Source: DASVSE01 sp036399715
GTDB taxonomy: Bacteria > Bacteroidota > Rhodothermia > Rhodothermales > Rubricoccaceae
Assembly (NCBI GenBank): GCA_036399715.1
Contig: DASWMO010000018.1
Location: forward strand, 1-23,738
DNA length: 23,738 nucleotides
Direction of reading: 5' to 3'
Position 1 is the stretch's first letter. Every line of letters begins with the position of its first letter. Shown in pieces: positions 14,742 to 22,877 of this stretch. The notes below the pieces were generated by a model that was not told the origin of the DNA, ran no database searches, and saw only the letters and a list, made by a program, of their open reading frames with translations. The position numbers and the translations under genes were made by a program.

Positions 14742-16532
14742 TCAACCCTCATCCAGCACGCGGGCGCTCGCGCGGCGGACCTTGCGCGTGCGGCTCGGCG
14801 CCTGCGGCGCCTCGAAGCAGCCGGCTGCCTGCGCGTGTGCGACCGCTGCCTCGACGAAGCCGACGAAGAGCGGATGCGGGTTGGAGACCGTCGAGCGGTA
14901 CTCGGGGTGGAACTGCACGCCGACGAACCACGGGTGGACGGGGCCGTCCGCGCCGGCGCCGTCGCCCGTCGACACGCCCGCGTGGAGCGCGCCTGGCTGC
15001 GGCAACTCGACGATCTCGACGAGGTCCTTCTCGGCGTAGAGGCCCGAGAGCTGCATCCCGCCCTCGCGCAGCTTGTAGCGCAGGTCGTTGTTGACCTCGA
15101 AGCGGTGGCGGTGGCGCTCCATCACGCTCGGCGCGTCGGCCCCGCCCTCGCCGTAGATCCGTGCCGCGAGCGAGCCCGGCGTGAGCGTGCAGCGGTACGC
15201 GCCGAGGCGCATCGTGCCGCCCTTGTCGGTGACGGTCTTCTGCTCGGCCATCATCGAGACGACCGGAAACGGCGTATCTGGGGCGAACTCGGTCGAGTTG
15301 GCGCCGGCGAGGCCGCAGACGGTCCGCGCGAACTCGATGATCGCGACCTGCATCCCGAGGCAGATGCCGAAGAACGGGACGCCGCCCTCGCGCGCCCACC
15401 GGACGGCCTCGATCTTGCCGTCGATGCCGCGGTCCCCGAAGCCCGGCGCGACGAGCACGCCCGAGACGCCCGCGAGCGTTTCGGCGACGTTGGCCGCCGT
15501 GAGGTCGTCCGAGAGGACCGACCGCACGCGGACCTGCACGCCGGCGTGCGCCGCGGCCAGCAGGAGGCTCTCCGAGATCGACTTGTACGCGTCCTGGTGC
15601 TCGACGTATTTGCCGACGAGCGCGACGGTCACCTGCCCGCCGGGGTTCTTGAGCCGCCGCAGCGTCTCGACCCACGGCGCGAGGTCCGCCTCGGGCGGCG
15701 TCGCGAGGGCCGCGGCGAGGCCGAGGCGTTCCAGCACGACCTCGTCGAGCTTCTGCTCGCGTAGCAGGAGCGGCACCTCGTAGATGGACTCGGCGTCGAG
15801 GCTCGCGACCACGGCCCGGGACTCGACGTTGCAGAAGAGCGCAATCTTGCGTCGGATGTCGTCGTCGAGCGGGTACTCGGAGCGGCACACGAGGACGTCC
15901 GGCTGCAGGCCGTAGCTCTGGAGCGTCTTGACCGAGTGCTGCGTCGGCTTGGTCTTGAGCTCGCCCGCGGCGGCGAGGTACGGGACGAGCGTGAGGTGGA
16001 CCAGGGCCGTGTGAGCCCTCCCCTCTTCGAGCGAGATCTGGCGGATCGCCTCGAGGTACGGCAGCGACTCGATGTCGCCCGCGGTCCCGCCGATCTCGGT
16101 GATGATGACGTCGTGGTCGCCCGTTTCGGCGAGGCGGCGCATCCAGCCCTTGATCTCGTCGATGACGTGGGGCACGATCTGGACCGTCTTGCCGAGGTAG
16201 GCGCCCGCGCGCTCCTTGGCGATGACGCCCGAGTACACGCGGCCCGTGGTCACGTTGTTGGCCTGCGACATCGGCACGCCGAGGTAGCGCTCGTAGTGGC
16301 CGAGGTCGAGGTCCGTCTCGGCGCCGTCGTCGGTGACGTACACCTCGCCGTGCTCGTACGGGTTCATCGTCCCCGCGTCGACGTTGAGGTACGGGTCGAA
16401 CTTCTGGATCGTGACCCGCAGGCCGCGCGCTTCGAGCAGCCGCCCGAGGCTCGCCGAGACGATGCCCTTGCCGAGCGAGGACGTTACGCCGCCGGTGACG
16501 AACAGGAACTTGACGGGCGGGGAGTCGGGCAT
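14742..16532 (-). CDS. pyrG: CTP synthase (glutamine-hydrolysing)
   Basis: The enzyme makes CTP from UTP, ATP and glutamine-derived ammonia, the last step of pyrimidine nucleotide synthesis. The synthase domain (about 1-270) starts KFLFVTGGVTSSLGKGIVSASLG and has KFDPYLNVDAGTMNPYEHGEV and EIGGTAGDIES. The class I glutaminase domain (about 300-565) has the nucleophile Cys391 in GICLGMQ and the His542/Glu544 pair in QFHPEY. ATG 16532 (596 residues) gives the usual N-terminus; a start at 16559 adds nine residues. Compared with the family I expect, there is an extra Gly/Ala/Asp-rich stretch at about 515-533 before HPWFVGVQFHPE, and a basic C-terminal tail. It is monocistronic here. Confidence 0.97.
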   Translation of the reverse strand: MPDSPPVKFLFVTGGVTSSLGKGIVSASLGRLLEARGLRVTIQKFDPYLNVDAGTMNPYEHGEVYVTDDGAETDLDLGHYERYLGVPMSQANNVTTGRVYSGVIAKERAGAYLGKTVQIVPHVIDEIKGWMRRLAETGDHDVIITEIGGTAGDIESLPYLEAIRQISLEEGRAHTALVHLTLVPYLAAAGELKTKPTQHSVKTLQSYGLQPDVLVCRSEYPLDDDIRRKIALFCNVESRAVVASLDAESIYEVPLLLREQKLDEVVLERLGLAAALATPPEADLAPWVETLRRLKNPGGQVTVALVGKYVEHQDAYKSISESLLLAAAHAGVQVRVRSVLSDDLTAANVAETLAGVSGVLVAPGFGDRGIDGKIEAVRWAREGGVPFFGICLGMQVAIIEFARTVCGLAGANSTEFAPDTPFPVVSMMAEQKTVTDKGGTMRLGAYRCTLTPGSLAARIYGEGGADAPSVMERHRHRFEVNNDLRYKLREGGMQLSGLYAEKDLVEIVELPQPGALHAGVSTGDGAGADGPVHPWFVGVQFHPEYRSTVSNPHPLFVGFVEAAVAHAQAAGCFEAPQAPSRTRKVRRASARVLDEG

Positions 16533-16628
16533 TGCGGCGCGGGAGGGCTCGCGGGGCAAGCTACGCGGGGGGGCGCTCCCATCCTGCCCTGGCTCGGTCT
16601 TTCACACGCCTCCACGCCACCGCGGCGG

Positions 16629-16663
16629 GCGCCCTCGGGGCGGCCGTCAGAACCCGAGGGCGC
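16629..16663. terminator. 11-bp inverted repeat at the end of the membrane-protein gene
   Basis: GCGCCCTCGGG (16629-16639) pairs exactly with CCCGAGGGCGC (16653-16663) across a 13-nt loop. The stem includes the last codons, and the loop the stop codon, of the minus-strand gene ending at 16647. There is no T-run after the stem on the minus strand, so this is not a classical intrinsic terminator. A Rho-assisted end or an mRNA-stabilising 3' hairpin would fit. Confidence 0.35.
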
Positions 16664-17222
16664 GCAACGCGACGACGACTCCCCACACGCCGCCGCCGAT
16701 GTTGAAGAGGGCACCGCCGAGAAGGGCCCGGGTCGGGGTCTCCTCGTTGGCCGAAACCAGCGTAAACCCGGCGATGACGAGCAGGAACAGCGGGCCGCCC
16801 CACGCGAACCAGCGGGCTCGGGAACTGGACCCGAAGGTGTCGCCCTCCCGGTAGATGGTCACCTTGCGCGGAAGCCCGGACACACGCGTCGTCTGGACGA
16901 CTGCCGAGTCTCCCGTGACGACCGCCTCGCCGAGCGAGCGGTGAACATCGACATGCACGTCTCCGGAAGGAGTCCGCACGATGAGCGTGTACGGGGCCGA
17001 ATCGCTGCTCCGCCCCGAGTTCAGGACCACATCGACGACTTGACCGGATTGCGCGACGGTCGGGGCAAATCCGGCCAGAAGCGCGGCTACTGCCATCAAG
17101 GCAGCGGGGACGGCGAAGATCCGGGAGACGTAGAGGACGAACCCTCTCAGCGAGAGCGGGGTGTCGTCGGAGCGGGGCCTTTCAGACTCACTCCTCTGCC
17201 GTGTCGACTCGCGGTCAGCCAC
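16647..17222 (-). CDS. three-helix membrane protein, unknown function
   Basis: The 191 residues comprise a charged N-terminal tail and a helix at about 29-55. An extracytoplasmic beta-type domain follows (60-135, including PYTLIVRTPSGDVHVDVHRS, GDSAVVQTTRVSGLPRKVTIYREGD), then helices at 138-157 and 166-188. The layout (TM, beta domain with a VxGDxV-type turn, TM) loosely recalls DUF3592-like proteins, but I would not assign it. The start is GTG 17222, overlapping the end of the zinc-ribbon gene by 8 bp, so the two are translationally coupled. The C-terminal codons form a hairpin. Confidence 0.7.
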   Translation of the reverse strand: MADRESTRQRSESERPRSDDTPLSLRGFVLYVSRIFAVPAALMAVAALLAGFAPTVAQSGQVVDVVLNSGRSSDSAPYTLIVRTPSGDVHVDVHRSLGEAVVTGDSAVVQTTRVSGLPRKVTIYREGDTFGSSSRARWFAWGGPLFLLVIAGFTLVSANEETPTRALLGGALFNIGGGVWGVVVALRALGF

Positions 17223-17337
17223 TGACGAGGGGCTTGCCGCAGTGGGGGCACGTCACGGACACCGGGTCGATGGGCTTCCGGCAGTTCGGGCACGGGACGG
17301 TCTCCGGAGGGGCCTCGGTGGAACGGGAGGGGGGCAT
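17215..17337 (-). CDS. short zinc-ribbon protein
   Basis: From ATG 17337 this is a 40-residue peptide whose core is CPNCRKPIDPVSVTCPHCGKP. Two CPxC knuckles (Cys16/19 and Cys30/33) make a minimal zinc ribbon of the kind found at the ends of membrane or regulatory proteins. A longer version beginning at GTG 17400 directly abuts the methyltransferase stop (TAAGTG) and adds 21 Pro/Ala-rich residues; either start is possible. It overlaps the downstream membrane-protein gene by 8 bp. Such a short ribbon upstream of a membrane protein may be a split form of a ribbon-TM fusion, since zinc-ribbon membrane fusions are common. Confidence 0.6.
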   Translation of the reverse strand: MPPSRSTEAPPETVPCPNCRKPIDPVSVTCPHCGKPLVSG

Positions 17338-17400
17338 AAGAGGGGGGGAAGGTGCGGCAAGATCGGTCTCAGCGGGCGTCCGAGGCGCCTCGCCGTCCAC

Positions 17401-18237
17401 TTACGCCGGCTTCCGCGCGACGACGAGCAGGCCGGTCCCCCGCGCGTTGTCGTCGCGCAGGTCGAGCGCGTTGAGGGCGAGCCCGACCGGCCCGGCGACG
17501 GCGTAGTACAACGGCAGCCCGAGCACGGCCGCGCGGCTCGCGTTGAGCGCCCGGATCGGGCCCTGCACCAGCAGCCGCCACCCGACCGTCCCGAAGCGGC
17601 CGTACGTGTACGTTGTGGACGCGACCGGCAGGCCGGCCGTGGCCAGCTTCTCGGCCAGCTCGGCCGCGTTGTAGCCGTCGCGGACGTGCTCGCCGATAAA
17701 GCTCTCCTGCCCGGCCTCCGTGATACCCGACCCGCCGAGGTCGCTCGGCGTGTTCACGATGACGTGACCGCCCGACCGGAGCACGCGGGCAAAGTTGCGG
17801 AAGACGGCGCGGTCGTCCTCGATGTGCTCCATCACGTCGACCGAGAGGCAGAGGTCGTAGACGCCCTCGCCGTCGACGCCTTCGGGGAGCGGCAGCGTGA
17901 GGTCGGCCTCGGCCCAGCGGACCCGTCCGCCGTGCGGCGTCGTGTTCACGAACGCCTCGGCGCGGTCGAGGTAGTCGCGCTTCACGTCCACGGCGACGAC
18001 TTCGACGTTCGGGAAGGAGCGCAGCAGCCAGTACGTGTACTGCCCGAAGCCCGTCCCGGCGTCGAGGACGCGGAACGGCCGGCCGGCCGGCGCCGCCGCG
18101 ACGAGCCGGCGGAGCGCGCGGCGGACGTACCACGAGCGCAGAAAGACGGCGTCGAGCGTCCGGTAGAACGCCTTCGTGCGGAGCGGCGACGCCCAGAAGA
18201 AGGAGCCGAGGCGGTCTTTGACGGGGTCGTAATCCAC
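17401..18237 (-). CDS. class I SAM-dependent methyltransferase
   Basis: The 278-residue protein has the Rossmann methyltransferase motifs: motif I RVLDAGTGFGQYT (56-68), motif II acidic turn VVAVDVKRDYLDRA with Asp84, EADLTLPLP (110-118), and motif IV/post-II YDLCLSVDVMEHIEDD (127-142) followed by FARVLRSGGHVIVNTPSD. This is the Methyltransf_11/UbiE-like layout. The C-terminal part (about 205-270) has two hydrophobic stretches (GWRLLVQGPIRAL; AAVLGLPLYYAVAGPVGLALNAL), so it may associate with the membrane and act on a lipid or quinone. The substrate is unknown. It is first in the minus-strand cluster with the zinc-ribbon peptide and the membrane protein, and divergent from the STAS-like gene across a 77-bp gap with no recognised promoter motif. 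Confidence 0.88.
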   Translation of the reverse strand: MDYDPVKDRLGSFFWASPLRTKAFYRTLDAVFLRSWYVRRALRRLVAAAPAGRPFRVLDAGTGFGQYTYWLLRSFPNVEVVAVDVKRDYLDRAEAFVNTTPHGGRVRWAEADLTLPLPEGVDGEGVYDLCLSVDVMEHIEDDRAVFRNFARVLRSGGHVIVNTPSDLGGSGITEAGQESFIGEHVRDGYNAAELAEKLATAGLPVASTTYTYGRFGTVGWRLLVQGPIRALNASRAAVLGLPLYYAVAGPVGLALNALDLRDDNARGTGLLVVARKPA

Positions 18238-18314
18238 AGCGCGCGCGGGAGAGGGCGGCCCGAAGGTAGAAACCGCGCCTCGCGCCTAGTTTGAAGACCC
18301 CGCACCCGCCTGCC

Positions 18315-18773
18315 ATGTCGACGTACGAGACGGTCCGCATCGGTGACGTCCTCCGCACCACGGTTCACGGCGACCTCGACCTCGACGGGTCCGCCCGCAT
18401 CCTCCACGGCGTCGCCGCCGAGAACGCGTCGCGGGGGCTCCACCTGCTCGTGGACCTCCGCGATGCCGACGGTGCGCCGCTCTCGTTCGCCGACGTCTAC
18501 CAGCTCTCGGGCTTGCTCGCCGAGACCCCGGTCGCCTTTCGCAGCCGGATCGCGCTGCTGGACACGTTCCGCGAGGGCTTCGAGAAGGTCCAGTTTTTCG
18601 AGGCGTCGGCGACGCACCGCGGCTTTGTGGTCCATTCGTTTCTCGACGAGGGCGCTGCGGCGGCGTGGCTCGCGGCCGGTGGCCCCGTCGGCAGAGCGCC
18701 CGGCACCGTTCACGGATCCGAACGCCCCGCCTCGGGTTCTCCCGCGTCCCCACCCGACCCTGATGCACGCTGA
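18315..18773 (+). CDS. SpoIIAA/STAS-like protein
   Basis: ATG 18315 gives 152 residues. The body resembles SpoIIAA-like (STAS-like) domains: an early strand VLRTTVHGDLDLDGSARIL, a central LHLLVDLRDADGAPLSFADVYQLS, then RIALLDTFREGFEKVQFFEASATHRGFVVHSFLDEGAAAAWL, whose ending in E-x-A-x-x-WL is characteristic. Such domains bind nucleotides, lipids or partner proteins and often act as anti-anti-sigma factors or transporter regulators. The last 25 residues are low-complexity. The gene overlaps the first kup start by 11 bp, so it is coupled to potassium uptake. STAS domains are normally fused to SulP-type transporters; a separate one in front of Kup is suggestive but unproven. Confidence 0.65.
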   Translation: MSTYETVRIGDVLRTTVHGDLDLDGSARILHGVAAENASRGLHLLVDLRDADGAPLSFADVYQLSGLLAETPVAFRSRIALLDTFREGFEKVQFFEASATHRGFVVHSFLDEGAAAAWLAAGGPVGRAPGTVHGSERPASGSPASPPDPDAR

Positions 18774-20760
18774 TTCCGCGAGCCGGCCGACCGGCTCTTA
18801 CCTCGCCGTCCTCTCCCTCGCCGCGCTCGGCGTGGTCTACGGCGACATCGGGACGAGCCCGCTCTACGCCCTCAAGGAGGTCTTCTCCGAGCACTACGGA
18901 CTGGGTGTTACGCCGGATCACGTGCTCGGCATCCTGTCGCTGATCTTCTGGGCGCTCGTGCTCGTGATCTCGGTGAAGTACCTGACGTTCGTGATGCGGG
19001 CGGACCTCAAGGGCGAAGGCGGGATCATGATCCTGACGGCGCTTGTGACACCGAGCCGTGCCCACGGGATTGGCCAGCCACGCCCGCCTGCCGGAGCAGA
19101 TGTGGCGGTGGCCCATCCGGGCGAGACGCGCGAGGCCGCCATCGAACGCGTCAGTCGGCGGCGGACGGTTCTGATCGCGCTCGGCCTCTTCGGGGCAGCC
19201 CTCCTCTACGGTGACGGCATGATCACGCCGGCCATCTCGGTCCTCTCAGCCGTCGAGGGCCTCGAAGTCGCGACCGACTTTTTCGCGACGCCGGAGCGCG
19301 CCCCGCTCATACCGCTCATCACGATCGTCATCCTGATCGGCCTGTTCGCCGTCCAGAGCCGCGGCACGGCGGGCCTGGGCAAGATCTTTGGCCCGATTAC
19401 GCTCGTGTGGTTCCTCACGCTCGCCGGCTTCGGGATCTACCACATCGCACTCGCGCCGGGCGTGCTCGCAGCGATCAACCCGCTCTACGGGGCCCGGTTT
19501 TTCGTGGAGACGGGATGGCACGGCTTCCTCGTGCTCGGGTCGGTCTTCCTGGTCGTGACCGGCGGCGAGGCGCTCTACGCCGATATGGGCCACTTCGGCA
19601 TCCGCCCGATTCGGCTCGCGTGGTTCGTCGTCGTGCTGCCGGCGCTCGTGCTGAACTACTTCGGGCAGGGCGCGCTCATCCTCACCGACCCGACGGCCGC
19701 CGAGAACCCGTTTTTCCGCATGGTGCCGGGGCCGGAGTGGATGGTGTACCCGGTCGTCGTCCTCGCGACCGTCGCGACGGTCATTGCGAGCCAGGCGGTC
19801 ATCTCGGGCGCGTTCTCGCTGACGCGGCAGGCGGTCCAGCTCGGCTACCTGCCGCGGCTGGACATCCGGCAGACGTCCGGCCGCGAGATCGGGCAGATCT
19901 ACATCCCGGCCGTCAACTGGGTGCTGCTCGTGGCGTGCATCGGGCTCGTGCTCGGTTTCCAGACGGCGACCAACCTCGCCGCGGCCTACGGCGTGGCCGT
20001 GACGACGACGATGGCCGTCACGACACTGCTGTTCTACGTCGTCGCGCGGCGGCAGTGGGGCTGGAGCCGGTGGGGGACGCTCGCGCTGTGTGCCGTCTTC
20101 CTCGTGATCGACCTCGCGTTCCTCGGCGCCAACCTCATCAAGGTGCCCGACGGCGGCTGGTTTCCGCTCGCCGTCGCCGCAGCGGTGTTCGCCCTCATGA
20201 CGACGTGGAAGCGCGGCCGGGAAGTCCTCGCCCGCCGGCTGGAGATCGGGATGCTGCCGCTGTCGACGTTCCTGGCCGACGAGGGCGTCGGGCGGCTCGC
20301 ACGCGTGCCCGGCACGGCCGTCTTCATGGGCGGAAACCCCGACGCCGTCCCGACGGCGCTGCTTCACACCGTCAAGCACATGCAGAGCCTGCATGAGACG
20401 GTCGTCACGCTGACGGTGCGGACCGAGGAGGTGCCACGCGTCGAGGAAGCGGACCGGATCCGCGTCGAGGCGCTCGCGCACGGCTTCTACCGCGCCATCG
20501 TGACGTACGGCTTCACGGACACGCCGGACATCCCCGCCGCGCTCGCCCTCGCCAACACGCCCGGCCTGTCGTTCCCACCGATGCGGACGACCTACATCCT
20601 CGGCCGCGAGCGCGTCATCGCGACGCGCACCGTGTCCGGCATGGCGCGGTGGCGTGAGCGGCTGTTCGGCATCATGTCGAACAACGCGCGCTCGGCGACG
20701 GCCTTCTTCGGCATCCCGGCCAACCGCGTCGTCGAGATGGGCGCGCAGGTCGAGATCTAG
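18763..20760 (+). CDS. kup: Kup/HAK/KT-type potassium uptake transporter, copy 1
   Basis: The 665-residue protein carries K+ across the inner membrane, by family knowledge as K+/H+ symport. Motifs are GDIGTSPLYALKE (27-39), YGDGMITPAISVLSAVEGLE (149-168), VQSRGTAGLGKIFGP, INPLYGARFF, GGEALYADMGHFG, LVLNYFGQGALIL, SQAVISGAFSLTRQAVQLGYLPR and GQIYIPAVNW. About twelve membrane helices occupy residues 10-455, followed by a cytoplasmic C-terminal domain (TWKRGREVLARR...VPGTAVFMGG...VEMGAQVEI). The start is ATG 18763, matched by the parallel start of copy 2 (ASRPTGSYLA in both), although it lies inside the end of the STAS-like gene. The cytoplasmic loop at about 101-131 is Pro/Ala-rich and differs from copy 2. 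Confidence 0.95.
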   Translation: MHADSASRPTGSYLAVLSLAALGVVYGDIGTSPLYALKEVFSEHYGLGVTPDHVLGILSLIFWALVLVISVKYLTFVMRADLKGEGGIMILTALVTPSRAHGIGQPRPPAGADVAVAHPGETREAAIERVSRRRTVLIALGLFGAALLYGDGMITPAISVLSAVEGLEVATDFFATPERAPLIPLITIVILIGLFAVQSRGTAGLGKIFGPITLVWFLTLAGFGIYHIALAPGVLAAINPLYGARFFVETGWHGFLVLGSVFLVVTGGEALYADMGHFGIRPIRLAWFVVVLPALVLNYFGQGALILTDPTAAENPFFRMVPGPEWMVYPVVVLATVATVIASQAVISGAFSLTRQAVQLGYLPRLDIRQTSGREIGQIYIPAVNWVLLVACIGLVLGFQTATNLAAAYGVAVTTTMAVTTLLFYVVARRQWGWSRWGTLALCAVFLVIDLAFLGANLIKVPDGGWFPLAVAAAVFALMTTWKRGREVLARRLEIGMLPLSTFLADEGVGRLARVPGTAVFMGGNPDAVPTALLHTVKHMQSLHETVVTLTVRTEEVPRVEEADRIRVEALAHGFYRAIVTYGFTDTPDIPAALALANTPGLSFPPMRTTYILGRERVIATRTVSGMARWRERLFGIMSNNARSATAFFGIPANRVVEMGAQVEI

Positions 20761-20863
20761 CCCGCGACCCGCGTCTGAGTGCGAGCCGTGGGCTGGGATT
20801 CGGGAGTCTGGAACTGCCGGGAGGCGACGGGTTAATCTTCGCCGCCCATCTGCACACGTCCGC

Positions 20864-22864
20864 ATGAGCCAGCCGACCGCATCCCGCCCCACAGGCTCGT
20901 ACCTCGCGGCGCTGTCGCTAGCCGCGCTCGGCGTGGTCTACGGCGACATCGGGACGAGCCCGCTGTACGCCCTCAAGGAGGTCTTCTCCGAGCACTACGG
21001 GCTCAGCGTCACGCCCGAGAATGTGCTCGGCATCCTGTCGCTGATCTTCTGGGCGCTCGTGCTCGTGATCTCGGTGAAGTACCTGACGTTCGTGATGCGG
21101 GCGGACCTCAAGGGCGAAGGCGGCATCATGGTGCTGACGGCGCTCGTGACGCCGAGCCGCGCGCACGCTCCGGGCAGCCCCCGGCGACCCGCCGGGAGCG
21201 ACGCCCATCCCGACCTCGCGCCGGGCGAGACGCCCGGCGCGGCCGCCTCGCGTGTCGGACGGCGGCGGACGGTCCTGATCACGCTCGGCCTCTTCGGCGC
21301 GGCCCTCCTCTACGGCGACGGCATGATCACGCCGGCCATCTCGGTCCTCTCGGCCATCGAGGGCCTCGAAGTCGCGCTGCCGTTCTTCGCCGACCCGGGC
21401 AACGCCTATCTCGTGCCCTGGATCACGATCGCGATCCTCATCGGCCTGTTCGCCGTCCAGAGCCGCGGCACGGCGGGCCTGGGCAAGATCTTCGGCCCGC
21501 TCACGCTCACGTGGTTTCTGGTCCTCGCCGGGCTCGGGATCTACCAGATCGTCCTGCACCCGGGCGTGCTCGCCGGGATCAATCCGCTCTACGGCGTTCG
21601 GTTTTTCGCCAGCAACGGTCTGGCAGGCTTTCTCGTGCTCGGCTCGGTCTTCCTGGTCGTGACGGGCGGCGAGGCGCTCTACGCCGACATGGGCCACTTC
21701 GGCGTCCGCCCGATCCGGCTTGCGTGGTTCGCCGTCGTGCTGCCAGCGCTCGTGCTGAACTACTTCGGGCAGGGGGCCCTTCTGATCGCGAACCCGGCCG
21801 CGCGCGAGAGCCCGTTCTTCGAGATGGTCCCCGGCCCCGAAGGCGTCGTGTTCGCGGTCGTCGTGCTCGCGACGCTCGCGACGTGCATCGCGAGCCAGGC
21901 CATCATCTCGGGGACGTTCTCGCTGACGCGGCAGGCGGTCCAGCTCGGCTACCTGCCGCGGCTGGACATCCGGCAGACGTCGAGCCGCGAGATCGGGCAG
22001 ATCTACATCCCGGCCGTCAACTGGGTGCTGCTCGTGGCGTGCATCGGGCTCGTGCTCGGCTTCCAGACGTCGACCAACCTCGCCGCGGCCTACGGCGTCG
22101 GCGTGACGACGGACATGGTCTTTACGTCGATCCTGTTCGCGGTCGTCGCGCGGACGATCTGGAAGTGGGCGCTTCCGGCCGTGGTCGGGCTCGTCGGCCT
22201 CTTCCTCGTCGTCGACCTCGGCTTCTGGGGCGCGAACCTTGTCAAGATCCCGCACGGCGGGTGGTTCCCGCTCGTCATCGCCGCAGCCGTGTTCGCTCTC
22301 ATGACGACGTGGAAGCGCGGCCGGGCCGTGCTCGCCGAGCGCCTCGAGATCGGCATGTTTCCGCTGTCGACGTTCCTGGCCGACGAGGGCGTCGGTCGGC
22401 TGGCGCGCGTGCCCGGCACCGCCGTCTTCATGGGTGGCAACCCCGACGCCGTCCCGGTGTCGCTGCTCCACACCGTCAAGCACATCAAGTGCCTCCACGA
22501 GACCGTCGTGATTCTCACGGTGCGGACCGAGGAGGTGCCGCGGGTGGCCGAGGCGGACCGGATCCGCGTCGAGGCGCTCGCGCACGGCTTCTACCGCGCC
22601 ATCGTGACGTACGGCTTCACGGACACGCCGGACATCCCGGCCGCGCTCGCGCTCGCCAACACGCCCGGCCTCGACGTCGCCCCGATGCAGACGACGTTTT
22701 TCGTCGGCCGTGAGCGCGTCATTTCGACGCGGACGACATCGGACATGGCGCGGTGGCGTGAGCGGCTGTTCGGGGTGATGTCGAACAACGCGCGCTCAGC
22801 GACGGCCTTCTTCGGCATCCCGGCCAACCGCGTCGTCGAGATGGGCGCGCAGATCGAGATCTAG
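20864..22864 (+). CDS. kup: Kup/HAK/KT-type potassium uptake transporter, copy 2
   Basis: This 666-residue paralogue follows copy 1 by 103 bp on the same strand. It carries every Kup landmark listed there, with almost the same C-terminal end (MSNNARSATAFFGIPANRVVEMGAQIEI). Large blocks of DNA are identical between the copies; one uninterrupted block of 101 bp is 18922-19022 and 21023-21123. Differences are concentrated in the 101-132 cytoplasmic loop, the segment after the VEGLEV helix (ALPFFADPGNAYLVPW), the helix pair around TTDMVFTSILFAVVARTIWKW (copy 1 has TTTMAVTTLLFYVVARRQWGW), and a Lys/Gln change near the C-terminal domain (HIKCLHE versus HMQSLHE). It has an independent leader, so it may be separately expressed. 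It converges with the barrel-like gene, with only 13 bp between. Confidence 0.95.
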   Translation: MSQPTASRPTGSYLAALSLAALGVVYGDIGTSPLYALKEVFSEHYGLSVTPENVLGILSLIFWALVLVISVKYLTFVMRADLKGEGGIMVLTALVTPSRAHAPGSPRRPAGSDAHPDLAPGETPGAAASRVGRRRTVLITLGLFGAALLYGDGMITPAISVLSAIEGLEVALPFFADPGNAYLVPWITIAILIGLFAVQSRGTAGLGKIFGPLTLTWFLVLAGLGIYQIVLHPGVLAGINPLYGVRFFASNGLAGFLVLGSVFLVVTGGEALYADMGHFGVRPIRLAWFAVVLPALVLNYFGQGALLIANPAARESPFFEMVPGPEGVVFAVVVLATLATCIASQAIISGTFSLTRQAVQLGYLPRLDIRQTSSREIGQIYIPAVNWVLLVACIGLVLGFQTSTNLAAAYGVGVTTDMVFTSILFAVVARTIWKWALPAVVGLVGLFLVVDLGFWGANLVKIPHGGWFPLVIAAAVFALMTTWKRGRAVLAERLEIGMFPLSTFLADEGVGRLARVPGTAVFMGGNPDAVPVSLLHTVKHIKCLHETVVILTVRTEEVPRVAEADRIRVEALAHGFYRAIVTYGFTDTPDIPAALALANTPGLDVAPMQTTFFVGRERVISTRTTSDMARWRERLFGVMSNNARSATAFFGIPANRVVEMGAQIEI

Positions 22865-22877
22865 CGCGCCCCACGTC

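Noticed and set aside
19246..20892. 548-codon minus-strand frame, and a similar 555-codon frame at 20918-22585
   Set aside because: Both are antisense shadows of the two kup genes. They resemble each other only because the kup genes do.
18763..22864. Composite transposon or phage origin of the kup duplication
   Set aside because: No transposase, terminal inverted repeats or target-site duplications were seen around either copy. Simple tandem duplication explains it.
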